From Microvirga arvi (GTDB taxonomy: Bacteria > Pseudomonadota > Alphaproteobacteria > Rhizobiales > Beijerinckiaceae): a stretch of 64,000 bases of DNA. Location: assembly GCF_016892765.1 (NCBI RefSeq), contig NZ_JAFEMD010000017.1, forward strand, positions 54,819 through 118,818. Direction: 5' to 3'. The position numbers and the translations under genes were made by a program. The notes beneath the pieces were generated by a model, which ran no database searches, had not been told where the DNA came from, and saw only the letters and a program-made list of their open reading frames with translations. Positions 43,983-52,362 of the stretch are shown here, piece by piece (the first letter of the stretch is position 1; each line of letters begins with the position of its first letter).

Positions 43983-44683
43983 TCAACCTTCATCCTGCTG
44001 TGTCAGCGGGGTGGTGGACGCATCATCGATCTTTCCACCTGCTTGCTGAAAGTAGCTGGTCAGCTGCTTGGCCAGCAGATTTTCCAGCAACTCCTCCATC
44101 ACTGAAAGATCGATACGATCCTGCGACCACGCTTCATCAGCGGCGTCGAGCGCACTAAAATAAGGCTGCCGATTTTCGACGATCAGATCTGGGATTGTTG
44201 GGGTTCCAGGCGGAATCCCACCTGCCCTGATTGAGAGCACCACGTATGACAAGATCCGGGAGGTTCGCCCGTTTCCATCCGCAAACGGATGGATCCAGTT
44301 CAGGCGCCACATAATGTATGCGGCCAGATGAAGTGGCGTCGACCGTTCCCAGTTCTCATTAACATAATCGCACATCCCCTCGACCAGCTCGGGCACGAGG
44401 TGCGCATCCGTTGGGGGTGCTTACTGCCGGTGATCTCAACACCGCCCGGACGAAAGTTACCAGCATACTGGCTGATGCCGCGTAGTGCTTCGCGCTGCAA
44501 TGCCAACACTAATGAAAGACGAAGCTTGAAACCACCGCGTTCCAGCGCCGTGAGAACGGTTTGGACACCGTAGTCGTACTGCTGAAGCCCATTCCGGGCC
44601 TCAGCTTGTGCCTTTTCTATCGGATCTTTGATAAGCTCGGGTTCGTGCGCGAAACTATCCCGTTTCTCAATCCCGCCGCTCAT
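43983..44683 (-). pseudogene. Fic-family AMP-transferase toxin with a one-base frameshift
   Basis: From the ATG at 44683 one frame gives an N-terminal part (EPELIKDPIEKAQAEARNG, then LREALRGISQ-like text and GNFRPGGVEITGSKH). At a run of five C on the coding strand (44413-44417 on plus as G) the reading must move to another frame to continue PPTDAHLVPELVEGMCDYVNENW and the Fic motif HPFADGNGRTSR, ending at 43983. One more C restores a single frame of about 234 codons. Fic domains transfer AMP to target proteins such as gyrase or topoisomerase IV. The full HPFxxGNGR motif means the joined protein would be active. Homopolymer slippage makes either real decay, phase switching or a read error possible. 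Confidence 0.8.
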
Positions 44684-44855
44684 TCTTTTCCCTCGCAAGC
44701 TTCTCGGCTTGTTCGTCTACCATCTCGCGAGTGATCCGGTTGTTCTCGAAATGAGTGTTGCCGTATGCAAAGCTGCGCCGCTGTTCTTCGCGGTGCTCCG
44801 GAGAAGGCTGCACTTTCCTGGCCTTCTCAAGAAGAGCTTCTAGCGCATTGGTCAT
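44667..44855 (-). CDS. Small antitoxin-like protein upstream of Fic (62 aa)
   Basis: ATG at 44855 has AGGAGG just upstream. The 62-residue product begins MTNALEALLEKARK and contains RRSFAYGNTHFENNRITREM. The part NTHFENNRIT lines up with the inhibitory helix of class I/II Fic systems, (S/T)xxxE(G/N), keeping Glu and Asn but with Asn at the first position. Its stop lies 17 bases inside the Fic gene, so the two are co-translated as in VbhA-VbhT. By location and motif it is probably the antitoxin; the substituted first residue leaves doubt. Confidence 0.65.
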   Translation of the reverse strand: MTNALEALLEKARKVQPSPEHREEQRRSFAYGNTHFENNRITREMVDEQAEKLAREKNERRD

Positions 44856-45155
44856 CCTACCCTCCTGGAGCATCGAAAAACTAAACTTATAGGTCTCACC
44901 AATCGAGGAAAGTGAGACTCTTGGAGAACCCCTACCGAGCTAAGCTGTTCCGTGGCTCTCATCCGGGTTGTTAGGCTTGGCCGTAAGAGGCCGCAATGAT
45001 TCTTTATCACCGCGATCGTGCCAATCTAGATTTAAGGTAACCGAACGGGCCGAGCACTCCGGCTTCAGAAACAGCACCAGGACAAGCACGGTAACATCAG
45101 AGACATTGCCCTAAAGTCATCGAACCTCAACCCTTTGATATATAAGGAAAATAAG
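44856..45155. other. Promoter region of the Fic pair and flank of tRNA-Phe
   Basis: No gene is seen in these 300 bases. TCTCAC (44894-44899) and GTGAGA (44912-44917) form a short inverted repeat about 40 bases upstream of the antitoxin start and could be a binding site for autoregulation. The rest shows nothing recognisable. Confidence 0.4.
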
Positions 45156-45231
45156 TGGTGCCCAGGGGCGGAATCGAACCACCGACACTGCGATTTTCAG
45201 TCGCATGCTCTACCAACTGAGCTACCTGGGC
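45156..45231 (-). tRNA. tRNA-Phe (GAA)
   Basis: The minus strand reads GCCCAGGTAGCTCAG as the 5' part, an anticodon stem-loop with loop CTGAAAA (anticodon GAA, 45196-45198), a TGGTTCGATTCC T-arm and a matching acceptor 3' end with encoded CCA (45156-45158). All arms pair. The 3' end faces lower coordinates, toward the integrase and Fic remnants, which fits use of this gene as an island attachment site. Confidence 0.95.
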
Positions 45232-45337
45232 ATCCGATGCGCGGCGAAGCCGTGCGCGTCGTGGAGGGGTGTATAGTCAGACAGAGACCCTATGTCCAGC
45301 GGGTCGGACGAGAAAAATTGCACCCGGGTTTTCAGGA

Positions 45338-45541
45338 TCACGCCTCCCGGTCGCCCTCGTCCGGATCGTCCGGCTCGCTCTCGACGACAGGAATGGCGTA
45401 GGTGCCGGAGAGCCAGCGGTTCAAGTCCACGTCGGAGCAGCGTCGGGAGCAGAACGGCCGGTACTGGGTTTCAGCGGGCTTGCCGCAGATCGGGCACTTG
45501 CCGGACGAAGCCATGGGCTTGTTCTCGTTGGCAGCATTCAT
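45338..45541 (-). CDS. yacG: DNA gyrase inhibitor YacG
   Basis: A 67-residue zinc protein: KCPICGKP and FCSRRCSDVDL give the four cysteines (C-x2-C and C-x3-C), followed by NRWLSGTYAIP and an acidic tail, the usual YacG pattern. It binds GyrB and blocks DNA binding by gyrase. The start MNAANENK at 45541 has GGAG upstream and is preferred to the longer frame. It follows maf by 86 bases, an order common in alphaproteobacteria. Confidence 0.9.
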   Translation of the reverse strand: MNAANENKPMASSGKCPICGKPAETQYRPFCSRRCSDVDLNRWLSGTYAIPVVESEPDDPDEGDREA

Positions 45542-45627
45542 CCCTCGACTCCTTTCTCTCACAAGGGGCAACATGGTTTCTGACCTGCCTCAGCACAAGG
45601 CGGCGACAGGGTGATGGGGAGATAGCT

Positions 45628-46278
45628 TCAGGCTGCCTCGAGCCAGGAGAGGCGGACGGGATAGCCCTCCCCGTCCAGAAGGGCGGCCGCCTCGTAGAGG
45701 GGCAACCCGACCACGTTCGTATAGGAGCCGACGAGCTTGACCACGAAAGTGCCGGCGAGCCCCTGAATGGCATAGCCGCCGGCCTTGCCGCGCCATTCGC
45801 CCGAGGCGAGATAGCGCTCGAACTCGTCCCGGGACAGGCGCTTGAAGCGCACCCGGGTCTCCACGAGGCGCTCGCGGATCCCATCCTTGGGCGTGATCAG
45901 GCAGAGCGAGGTGTATACTCTATGGGCGCGGCCGGAGAGCAGGCGCAGGCAGGCCGCCGCCTCGTCCACCAGCTCGGCCTTCGGGAGCACACGCCGGCCT
46001 ACGACAACCACCGTGTCTGCGGAGAGGATATAGGAATCCCTCAAATCCTCCCGCGTGCGGGCCACCTTCCGCGCCACCTCCGCCTTGGAGCGGGCCAGGC
46101 GCTTGGCGAGTTCCTTCGCACCCTCGTTCTTCAGGGGCGCCTCGTCGACGTCGGCCGGCAGGAGGGCGTCGGGCTCGATGCCCGCCTGCTGCAGGAGAGC
46201 GAGCCTGCGGGGCGAGGCGGACGCGAGAATGAGCTTCGAACGGGCGCTGGAATTCGACACCTCGGAAGACGACGCCAC
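45628..46278 (-). CDS. maf: Maf-family nucleoside triphosphate pyrophosphatase
   Basis: About 216 residues with the Maf motifs [18 protein letters not shown], the conserved [12 protein letters not shown] and [15 protein letters not shown]. It hydrolyses non-canonical or excess nucleoside triphosphates (dTTP, UTP, modified forms), protecting nucleic acids and influencing division. GTG at 46278 with GGAGAG upstream is chosen because longer frames give an unusually long N-terminus; the exact start is uncertain. Placed before yacG. Confidence 0.9.
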   Translation of the reverse strand: MASSSEVSNSSARSKLILASASPRRLALLQQAGIEPDALLPADVDEAPLKNEGAKELAKRLARSKAEVARKVARTREDLRDSYILSADTVVVVGRRVLPKAELVDEAAACLRLLSGRAHRVYTSLCLITPKDGIRERLVETRVRFKRLSRDEFERYLASGEWRGKAGGYAIQGLAGTFVVKLVGSYTNVVGLPLYEAAALLDGEGYPVRLSWLEAA

Positions 46279-46376
46279 TTTTCTCTCCACGCTCTGGGGT
46301 CGTGCAGACCCCTCAAGAACACTCACAAGGGCATAAGGCTGCGCCTGGTGACAACATGGCACCAGAAGGGTTTGGA

Positions 46377-47243
46377 TCAAGCGGCAGGCGGCTCCGGCTC
46401 CGAGACGGCCGGCTGAGGCTGTACCGGCTGGGGCTGCGCCGCCGCCTGTGCGGCATGGGCGCGGTCGAGCTGGCGATAGCGCATGACGCTCAAGGGGATG
46501 GAGCCGAGGAACAGCACCGTGAGGACGGTGAGCATCTCCCAGGGGAAGTTAGCCAACAGCCCGAAGACCGCAGCCGACAGGACGAAGATCGGCAGAACCC
46601 AATGGCGGGGCACCTTCAGGCCGATGGTCTTGCCGGAATAGACCGGAATGGTGGACACCATCAGGAAGGCGAGCCCCAGCAGATAAACGAGCGCGATCGA
46701 AGCGGCGGCGGGGCCCATCGAGACGCCCAGGAACGAGAGATAGAGGGGCAGCATCGAGGTCAGCGCGCCGGCGGGAGCGGGCATGCCGGTGAAGAAGTTC
46801 TTCTTCCACTCGGGCCTGTGGGGATCGTCGAGCATCACGTTGAAGCGGGCAAGACGCAGGACCATCGCAATGGCGAAGACCAGCACCGCGATCCACCCGA
46901 CCGCCTTCAAGTCCTTCAGCAGGAAGCTGTAGAGCATGAGAGCCGGCGTCACGCCGAAATTGACGAAATCGGCCAGGGAGTCGAGCTCCGCGCCGAAGCG
47001 CGACGTGCCCTTCAGCAGACGGGCCACCCTCCCATCGACCCCATCCAGCAGCGCGGCCACCACGATGGCGACGACAGCAGGTTCGTAACGTCCCTCGAAC
47101 GCCAGCCGGATCGCCGTCAATCCGAGGCACAGGGCGATCAGGGTGATGATGTTGGGGACGATGACCCGAACCGGAACCGGCTTGAAGAGCCGCTTGCGCG
47201 GCTCGTTCGGGTCGGGGGCGAAGGGGGGGAAAAGATCGCTCAT
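46377..47243 (-). CDS. pssA: CDP-diacylglycerol-serine O-phosphatidyltransferase
   Basis: About 288 residues with six to eight spans. The CDP-alcohol phosphotransferase motif is complete: [19 protein letters not shown] followed by SLAD. It makes phosphatidylserine from CDP-diacylglycerol and serine in the inner membrane. [15 protein letters not shown] at 47243 is taken as start, though no strong ribosome site precedes it. The C-terminus is proline- and alanine-rich ([18 protein letters not shown]). It follows psd by 42 bases, so the two consecutive steps to phosphatidylethanolamine are one operon. Confidence 0.93.
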   Translation of the reverse strand: MSDLFPPFAPDPNEPRKRLFKPVPVRVIVPNIITLIALCLGLTAIRLAFEGRYEPAVVAIVVAALLDGVDGRVARLLKGTSRFGAELDSLADFVNFGVTPALMLYSFLLKDLKAVGWIAVLVFAIAMVLRLARFNVMLDDPHRPEWKKNFFTGMPAPAGALTSMLPLYLSFLGVSMGPAAASIALVYLLGLAFLMVSTIPVYSGKTIGLKVPRHWVLPIFVLSAAVFGLLANFPWEMLTVLTVLFLGSIPLSVMRYRQLDRAHAAQAAAQPQPVQPQPAVSEPEPPAA

Positions 47244-47285
47244 GCCATGACATCTAGGGGGTGCCGGCGTCACCGGCAACCTGAA

Positions 47286-47987
47286 CTATCCGACCCGGTA
47301 CTGACGGGCAGGCTCGTTCGCCGTCAGGTCCGCGAGCACGGTCTCGCCCGCGACCGCCGTCTGGCCGAGGCCGACGAGGACCTGGGCGTCGAGCGGCACG
47401 AAGATGTCGAGGCGCGAGCCGAACCGGATCAGGCCGAAGCGCTCGCCGGTGCTCAAATGGTCGCCGATCTTCACGAAGGAAACGATGCGGCGCGCCACGA
47501 GGCCCGCGATCTGGACGACGCCGATCTTCGTGTTCGCCGTCTCGATGACGAGGGCGTTGCGCTCGTTGTCCTCGCTGGCCTTGTCGAGCTCGGCATTGAG
47601 GAAGAGGCCTGGCGTGTAGAGGATCTGGGTGATCCGCCCCGTGACCGGCGCGCGGTTCACGTGGCAGTCGAACACATTCATGAACACCGAGATGCGGGTC
47701 ATGGGCTCGGGCGGCAGGTCGAGCTCGGCCGGGGGTACGGCGGTGGTGATCAGGTTCACGCGTCCGTCGGCGGGGGAGACGACGAGGCCCTCCCGGAGGG
47801 GCGTGACCCGCGGCGGGTCGCGGAAGAAGTAGCAGACCCAGACGGTCAGGATCGCGCCGATCCAGCCGAGCGGCGACCAGAGCCACGCCAGCACGATCGT
47901 CGCAAACAGCGCGATCAGGATGAAGGGATAGCCCTCCTTGTGGATCGGCACGAAGATGCGGCGCATCGATTCCAGGATATCGGTCAT
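47286..47987 (-). CDS. psd: Phosphatidylserine decarboxylase proenzyme
   Basis: A 233-residue short-form enzyme. Two spans at about 20-55, [22 protein letters not shown] and the self-cleavage site RFGSRLDIF: the chain cuts between Gly and Ser and the Ser becomes the pyruvoyl group. It converts phosphatidylserine to phosphatidylethanolamine. Length and the GSR site fit the rhizobial type rather than the longer E. coli type with LGST. Confidence 0.94.
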   Translation of the reverse strand: MTDILESMRRIFVPIHKEGYPFILIALFATIVLAWLWSPLGWIGAILTVWVCYFFRDPPRVTPLREGLVVSPADGRVNLITTAVPPAELDLPPEPMTRISVFMNVFDCHVNRAPVTGRITQILYTPGLFLNAELDKASEDNERNALVIETANTKIGVVQIAGLVARRIVSFVKIGDHLSTGERFGLIRFGSRLDIFVPLDAQVLVGLGQTAVAGETVLADLTANEPARQYRVG

Positions 47988-48011
47988 ATTTTCTCAAGCC
48001 TTAAGAGCGCC

Positions 48012-48144
48012 AGCGCATCGTGCGGACCCAGCGGGCCACGTCAGTGAAAAGTGGTCCCGGTTTTCCGCGCTCAACGATGCGCTAGTTAGAAAATGAGCAT
48101 CGGATGAGTCCCAAAAGTGCAAATCCACTTTTGGGTCCGATGCT
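48012..48144. repeat. Palindromic intergenic repeat, family A (copy 2, expanded)
   Basis: Two palindromic units fill the gap between psd and the ABC exporter gene. The first has ends GCGCATCGT (48013-48021) and ACGATGCGC (48074-48082) with about 29 extra bases in the middle compared with the 41-bp copies, and its asymmetric centre runs in the opposite direction. The second is a long hairpin: AGCATCGGA (48096-48104), CCCAAAAGTG, then CACTTTTGGG and TCCGATGCT (48136-48144). The second unit also occurs, altered, at 58732-58781. Confidence 0.88.
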
Positions 48145-48175
48145 TTAGTGGGGATGGCAGGCGGAAGGGCTCCCG

Positions 48176-50089
48176 TCAACCTGCCACGCTCTCGGGGCTG
48201 CGCTCTTCCTCCTCGGCCCGCTTGAGGGTCTCCCTCGCCTGGTCCGCCTCGCGCTGGCGGTTCCACATGGCGGCATAGACCCCGCCATGGGCGAGGAGGC
48301 TCGCATGGTCGCCGCGCTCGACGATCCGCCCGTGATCGAGAACGATGATCTCGTCGGCGCCGATGACTGTGGACAACCGATGGGCGATCACGAGAGTGGT
48401 CCGACCGCGGCTGACCCGGTCGAGGGCGTCCTGGATCTCCTTCTCGGTGAAGGTGTCCAGCGCCGAGGTCGCCTCGTCGAGCACCAGGATCGGAGGGCTT
48501 TTGAGGATCGTGCGGGCGATGGCCACGCGCTGCTTCTCGCCGCCGGACAGCTTCAGGCCGCGCTCGCCGACCGGTGTGTCATATCCCTCCGGCAGGAGGC
48601 CGATGAAGCGGTCGATCTGGGCGAGGTTCGCTGCTTCCCTCACCTCGTCCGGAGACGCATCCCAGCGGCCGTACTGGATGTTGTAGCCGATGGTGTCGTT
48701 GAACAGCACCGTGTCCTGCGGGACCATGCCGATCACCTTGCGTAAGGACGCCTGCTGCACGTCGGCGATGTTCTGCCCGTCGATGAGGATGCGGCCGCCG
48801 CTGGGCTCATAGAAGCGGAACAGCAGGCGGGAGATGGTCGACTTGCCGGCGCCCGACGGGCCGACGATGGCGACCGTGTGGCCGGCCGGCACCTCGAAGG
48901 TCACACCTTTCAGGATGGGACGCTCAGGGATATAGGCGAAATGCACGTCCTCGAAACGCACGACGCCCTCGTTGGTCACGAGCGGCCTAGCGCCGGGCTT
49001 GTCCTGGATTTCCGGGTTGCGGTCGATGATCATGAACATGTCGTCGATGTCGATCAGCGCCTGCTTGATCTCGCGGTAGAGCATGCCCATGAAGTTCAGC
49101 GGGATGTAGAGCTGCACCAGCATGGCGTTGACGAGAACGAAGCTGCCGATGGACGCCCGTCCGGCGATGATGTCCTGCGCGGCCAGCACCATCACGATGG
49201 CCATGCCGATGGAGAAGATCACTGCCTGGCCGGCGTTCAGAACGGCGAGCGAGGTATAGGTCTGGGTCGAGGCTTTCTCGTACTTCTCCATGGAGCGGTC
49301 GTAGCGGGCGGTCTCCCGCTGCTCGGCGCCGAAATATTTGACCGTCTCGTAGTTCAGGAGCGAGTCGACCGCCTTGGTGTTGGCGTCCGTGTCGGAGTCG
49401 TTCATCTGCTTGCGGATCGAGATCCGCCACTGGGTCGCCTTGTAGGTATAGGCGAGATAGACCACCACCATCACGAACACGACGGCGGAATAGACCCAGT
49501 TGAACTCCCAGGCGAGCAGTCCCAGAACGAGAACGAACTCGAGAATCGTGGGCAGGAGCGTGAGCACCACGAGGCGCGACAGCTCCTCGATGCCTTCGCG
49601 GCCGCGCTCGAGCACGCGGGTCAGGCCGCCGGTCTTACGCTCCAGATGGAACCGCAGCGACAGGCGGTGCATGTGCTCGAAGGTCTGGAGGGCGAGCTGC
49701 CTCACCGCATGCATGGCGACCTTGGCGAAGATGCCGTCGCGGACCTGCGTGAGCACCGCCATGAGGATGCGGGTGAGGCCGTAGATCGCCGTCAGCAGGA
49801 TCGGCGCCTTCCAGATCCAGGACCCGGCAGTCGCGGCAACTTCCGTCGCCTGATTGCCGCTGCTCGTGACGGCGACGAGCGCGTCCGTCGCCCATTTGAA
49901 GGCGAAGGGGGTCACCATGGTCACGCCCTTGGCGACCAGAAGCAGCCCGAAGGCTAGGAACACCCGCCGCTGGAGGTCCGGGCGGCCGTGGGGCCAGATA
50001 TACGGCCAGAGCTTTGTCCAGGTAGCGGCCAAGCCGCTCGGCTTGGGCCGGGCTGCGCCTGTCGTGGGGACGGCGGTGGAGGGAGGCAT
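48176..50089 (-). CDS. Atm1-type ABC exporter (half transporter)
   Basis: A 637-residue protein with six spans followed by one ATPase domain: Walker A GPSGAGKST, signature LSGGEKQR, Walker B ILVLDEATSALD and H-loop IAHRLSTV. The membrane part has HMHRLSLRFHLERKTGGLTRVLERG, the Atm1/HMT1/ABCB7 signature region. Such exporters act as homodimers and move glutathione derivatives or metal-thiol conjugates out of the cytoplasm. The start MPPSTAVPTTG at 50089 is preferred; the ribosome site is weak. Bacterial Atm1 supports detoxification of heavy metals and iron-sulphur balance. Confidence 0.9.
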   Translation of the reverse strand: MPPSTAVPTTGAARPKPSGLAATWTKLWPYIWPHGRPDLQRRVFLAFGLLLVAKGVTMVTPFAFKWATDALVAVTSSGNQATEVAATAGSWIWKAPILLTAIYGLTRILMAVLTQVRDGIFAKVAMHAVRQLALQTFEHMHRLSLRFHLERKTGGLTRVLERGREGIEELSRLVVLTLLPTILEFVLVLGLLAWEFNWVYSAVVFVMVVVYLAYTYKATQWRISIRKQMNDSDTDANTKAVDSLLNYETVKYFGAEQRETARYDRSMEKYEKASTQTYTSLAVLNAGQAVIFSIGMAIVMVLAAQDIIAGRASIGSFVLVNAMLVQLYIPLNFMGMLYREIKQALIDIDDMFMIIDRNPEIQDKPGARPLVTNEGVVRFEDVHFAYIPERPILKGVTFEVPAGHTVAIVGPSGAGKSTISRLLFRFYEPSGGRILIDGQNIADVQQASLRKVIGMVPQDTVLFNDTIGYNIQYGRWDASPDEVREAANLAQIDRFIGLLPEGYDTPVGERGLKLSGGEKQRVAIARTILKSPPILVLDEATSALDTFTEKEIQDALDRVSRGRTTLVIAHRLSTVIGADEIIVLDHGRIVERGDHASLLAHGGVYAAMWNRQREADQARETLKRAEEEERSPESVAG

Positions 50090-50133
50090 ACGCTTAAGAA
50101 TCCAATCGAGACGCTGGACCCCCGATATAGGCG

Positions 50134-50161
50134 AAAGGCGGGGTGAATTCACCCCGCCTTT
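50134..50161. terminator. Perfect 28-bp palindrome, terminator
   Basis: Left half AAAGGCGGGGTGAA is followed directly by its exact complement. It gives a GC-rich stem flanked by A and T runs on the two strands, the form of a two-way intrinsic terminator. It lies downstream of the LysM gene (minus, ends 50218) and upstream of the exporter gene, so it separates these two transcripts. Confidence 0.8.
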
Positions 50162-50217
50162 GTAATTGTTCCAAATTAAGCTTGATCCGGCTTGGCTCCT
50201 CTTGCGCGCAGAGCGGA

Positions 50218-51516
50218 TCAGTTGCTCTTGAGCTCCTGCTCGCCCGGCAGCACGAAAACCTGGCCCGGATAGATCAGGTCCGGATTGCGGATCTGCTCCT
50301 GGTTCGCACCGTAGATCACCGTATAGCGAAGGCCTTTGCCATAAATGCGCTGGCTGATGCGCCAGAGATTGTCGCCTCGCGATACGATGGCCGTATTGAT
50401 GTTGGGGATCACCACCGTGCCGGCGTCAGCCACCTGCGTCTGCGGTACGGCCGAGGCCACTTCGCGGGAGCCCGGTGGCTGGGCTACCGCCGGCACTGCG
50501 GCAGCCGGAGCTTGCGGCGGTGCAGGAGCCTTGGGCTGGGTCGAGGCCACTTGGACGGGCACGTTGAAGCCCACCTCGGCGCGGGACCTGACCTGGCCGG
50601 AGACGGGATCCACATCGTCGAGACGGATCCGGTAGTCGCCCGGCTTCACGCCGCTGCCGATGGAGAACGACACCTTGCCGTCGCCGCCGGATCCGCCGGG
50701 GGCGATGAAGCTCTCGTTGAGGTACAGCCGCACGGTGGCTCCCGGCGCGGAGAGGCCGGACACGAAGAGCTTTCCCTCCTCCGCTTCGACCGTCACGATC
50801 TTGATTTCGGGACGGGACGCAGGAGCTGGGGCAGGCGGGGAGACGGTCGGGGCCGCTCCGGCCTGCTGCTGAGGCGCGGGAGACGGCTCGGCCGGCTTGG
50901 CATCAGGCTTTGGCGCCTCGGCCACCTTGGGCTCCGGCGGCTCGGGATTGGACAGGACCACCGTGGGCTTGTCGGGAGACGTCAGGGTCACGAGCGGCCG
51001 CGTCTTGCCGTCCGTGATGACGACCGTCACGCTCTGGGCGGAGCGCTGGCGGGTCCCATCCGGTGCGATGGATTGCAGCACCACCTGATGGGAGCCGGGC
51101 GGCAGAGGGGGTGGCACGATGGCAAAGAGACCCGAGGCATCGGCCGCCGCGCGGGCATGAACCTGATCGCCCCTCAAAAGCTCGATGGTCGCCCCGGGGG
51201 CCGCCCGGCCCGCGATGACGCTCTCGCCGTCCGGCTCGACGCGGACCACGTCGAAGGACGGAACGATGGGGGCATCCTTGGCCGGTGCCGGTGGCGGCGC
51301 CTCGGCCGGCGGCTTGGCGGCTGCCTGCTGCTGGCTCGGGACGGATTGCTGCGGTGGGGCGGACGGCTGTGCCGACTGGACGGGGGCCGCATTCTGCGGG
51401 GTCTCGGGAATTCTAGACCAGGACCAGTAAAGCACGCCGAGGAGAACCGCGACGACGGCCGCCGCGGCAGCGCCGAGAAGCGCAATCGTGCCCTTTAACT
51501 CTTTCGGATGCGCCAT
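50218..51516 (-). CDS. LysM-domain envelope protein
   Basis: About 432 residues: one N-terminal membrane anchor (about 11-33), a long proline/alanine-rich linker, two or three Ig-like repeats (VIAGRAAPGATIELL and LFVSGLSAPGATVRLYLNESF) and a C-terminal LysM (IVSRGDNLWRISQRIYGKG, then YTVIYGANQEQIRNPDLIYPGQVFVLP). It is anchored in the inner membrane with the LysM binding peptidoglycan. This layout is common and uncharacterised in Hyphomicrobiales. The ATG at 51516 is chosen; a start 54 bases upstream is possible. It is divergent from the LOG gene. Confidence 0.88.
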   Translation of the reverse strand: MAHPKELKGTIALLGAAAAAVVAVLLGVLYWSWSRIPETPQNAAPVQSAQPSAPPQQSVPSQQQAAAKPPAEAPPPAPAKDAPIVPSFDVVRVEPDGESVIAGRAAPGATIELLRGDQVHARAAADASGLFAIVPPPLPPGSHQVVLQSIAPDGTRQRSAQSVTVVITDGKTRPLVTLTSPDKPTVVLSNPEPPEPKVAEAPKPDAKPAEPSPAPQQQAGAAPTVSPPAPAPASRPEIKIVTVEAEEGKLFVSGLSAPGATVRLYLNESFIAPGGSGGDGKVSFSIGSGVKPGDYRIRLDDVDPVSGQVRSRAEVGFNVPVQVASTQPKAPAPPQAPAAAVPAVAQPPGSREVASAVPQTQVADAGTVVIPNINTAIVSRGDNLWRISQRIYGKGLRYTVIYGANQEQIRNPDLIYPGQVFVLPGEQELKSN

Positions 51517-51597
51517 GATGCTTTTTCTCAAACGCGGCACTTTCAGCCATTTAAACCGTTTATCTTTCAAAAGGCTACGGCCATAAAGGACAAAATA

Positions 51598-52254
51598 ATG
51601 CTCTACGACTCAGCGCGGGAGGCTCCCCGCCTCTCCGAAATGCCCATGTCATCCATCAAAACAATCAAATCCATTTGCGTTTATTGCGGCTCCGGTTTCG
51701 GAGACGATCCCGTTTTTGCCGAGAATGCGGCGGCTTTGGGCCGTTTCATGGCCGAGCAGGGGATCAATCTGGTCTATGGCGGCGGCAATGTGGGCCTGAT
51801 GGGCACGGTCGCCCAGTCCGTCCTCGACCACGGCGGCTATGTCACAGGGATCATCCCGGACTTCCTGAAATCCCGCGAGAAGCTCCTCGACGACGTGCAG
51901 GAGACCATAGTCGTGCCGGACATGCACACCCGCAAGCGGCTGATGTTCGAGAAGGCCGACGCCTTCGTGGCCATGCCCGGCGGCATCGGGACCCTCGAGG
52001 AACTCGTCGAGCAGATGACCTGGTCCCAGCTCGGCCGCCACACCAAGCCGATCCTCATGCTGAGCACCAAGGGATTCTGGAAGCCCCTGCTCACCCTGAT
52101 CGCCCATATGCGCGAACAGGGCTTCATCCGCCATGGCTTGGAACTCAACTATCTCGTGGCCGAGCGTGTGGAGGACGTCATCCCGATGCTTGAGAACGCC
52201 GCCCGGCGGGTTGGGATCGTCAGTAACGAAGAGGCTATCGAACGCCGGTTCTGA
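51598..52254 (+). CDS. LOG-family phosphoribohydrolase
   Basis: A 218-residue Rossmann-fold protein with SICVYCGSGFGDDP, GINLVYGGGNVGLMG and the catalytic motifs MHTRKRLM and MPGGIGTLEEL of the LOG/TIGR00730 family. It releases the base from nucleoside 5'-monophosphates, including cytokinin nucleotides; older databases misname it lysine decarboxylase. The ATG at 51598 has AAGGA 8 bases upstream; an internal ATG near 51640 is an alternative. In soil or plant-associated bacteria it can yield active cytokinins, but nucleotide turnover is the safer call. Confidence 0.9.
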   Translation: MLYDSAREAPRLSEMPMSSIKTIKSICVYCGSGFGDDPVFAENAAALGRFMAEQGINLVYGGGNVGLMGTVAQSVLDHGGYVTGIIPDFLKSREKLLDDVQETIVVPDMHTRKRLMFEKADAFVAMPGGIGTLEELVEQMTWSQLGRHTKPILMLSTKGFWKPLLTLIAHMREQGFIRHGLELNYLVAERVEDVIPMLENAARRVGIVSNEEAIERRF

Positions 52255-52362
52255 GAAGGCATTTTCATCCTGCGCGGGACGGAACGAGCCCACCCAGGAT
52301 TGGCAGCAGGATCGAGATGTTCATGGGGCGCCCAAGGACAGAGGAAGACGCAAGGCCTTGAT

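Noticed and set aside
46302..48047. 581-codon plus-strand frame across pssA and psd
   Set aside because: Low-complexity charged sequence (many H, R, E, D, Q) typical of an antisense shadow; both genes underneath are well recognised.
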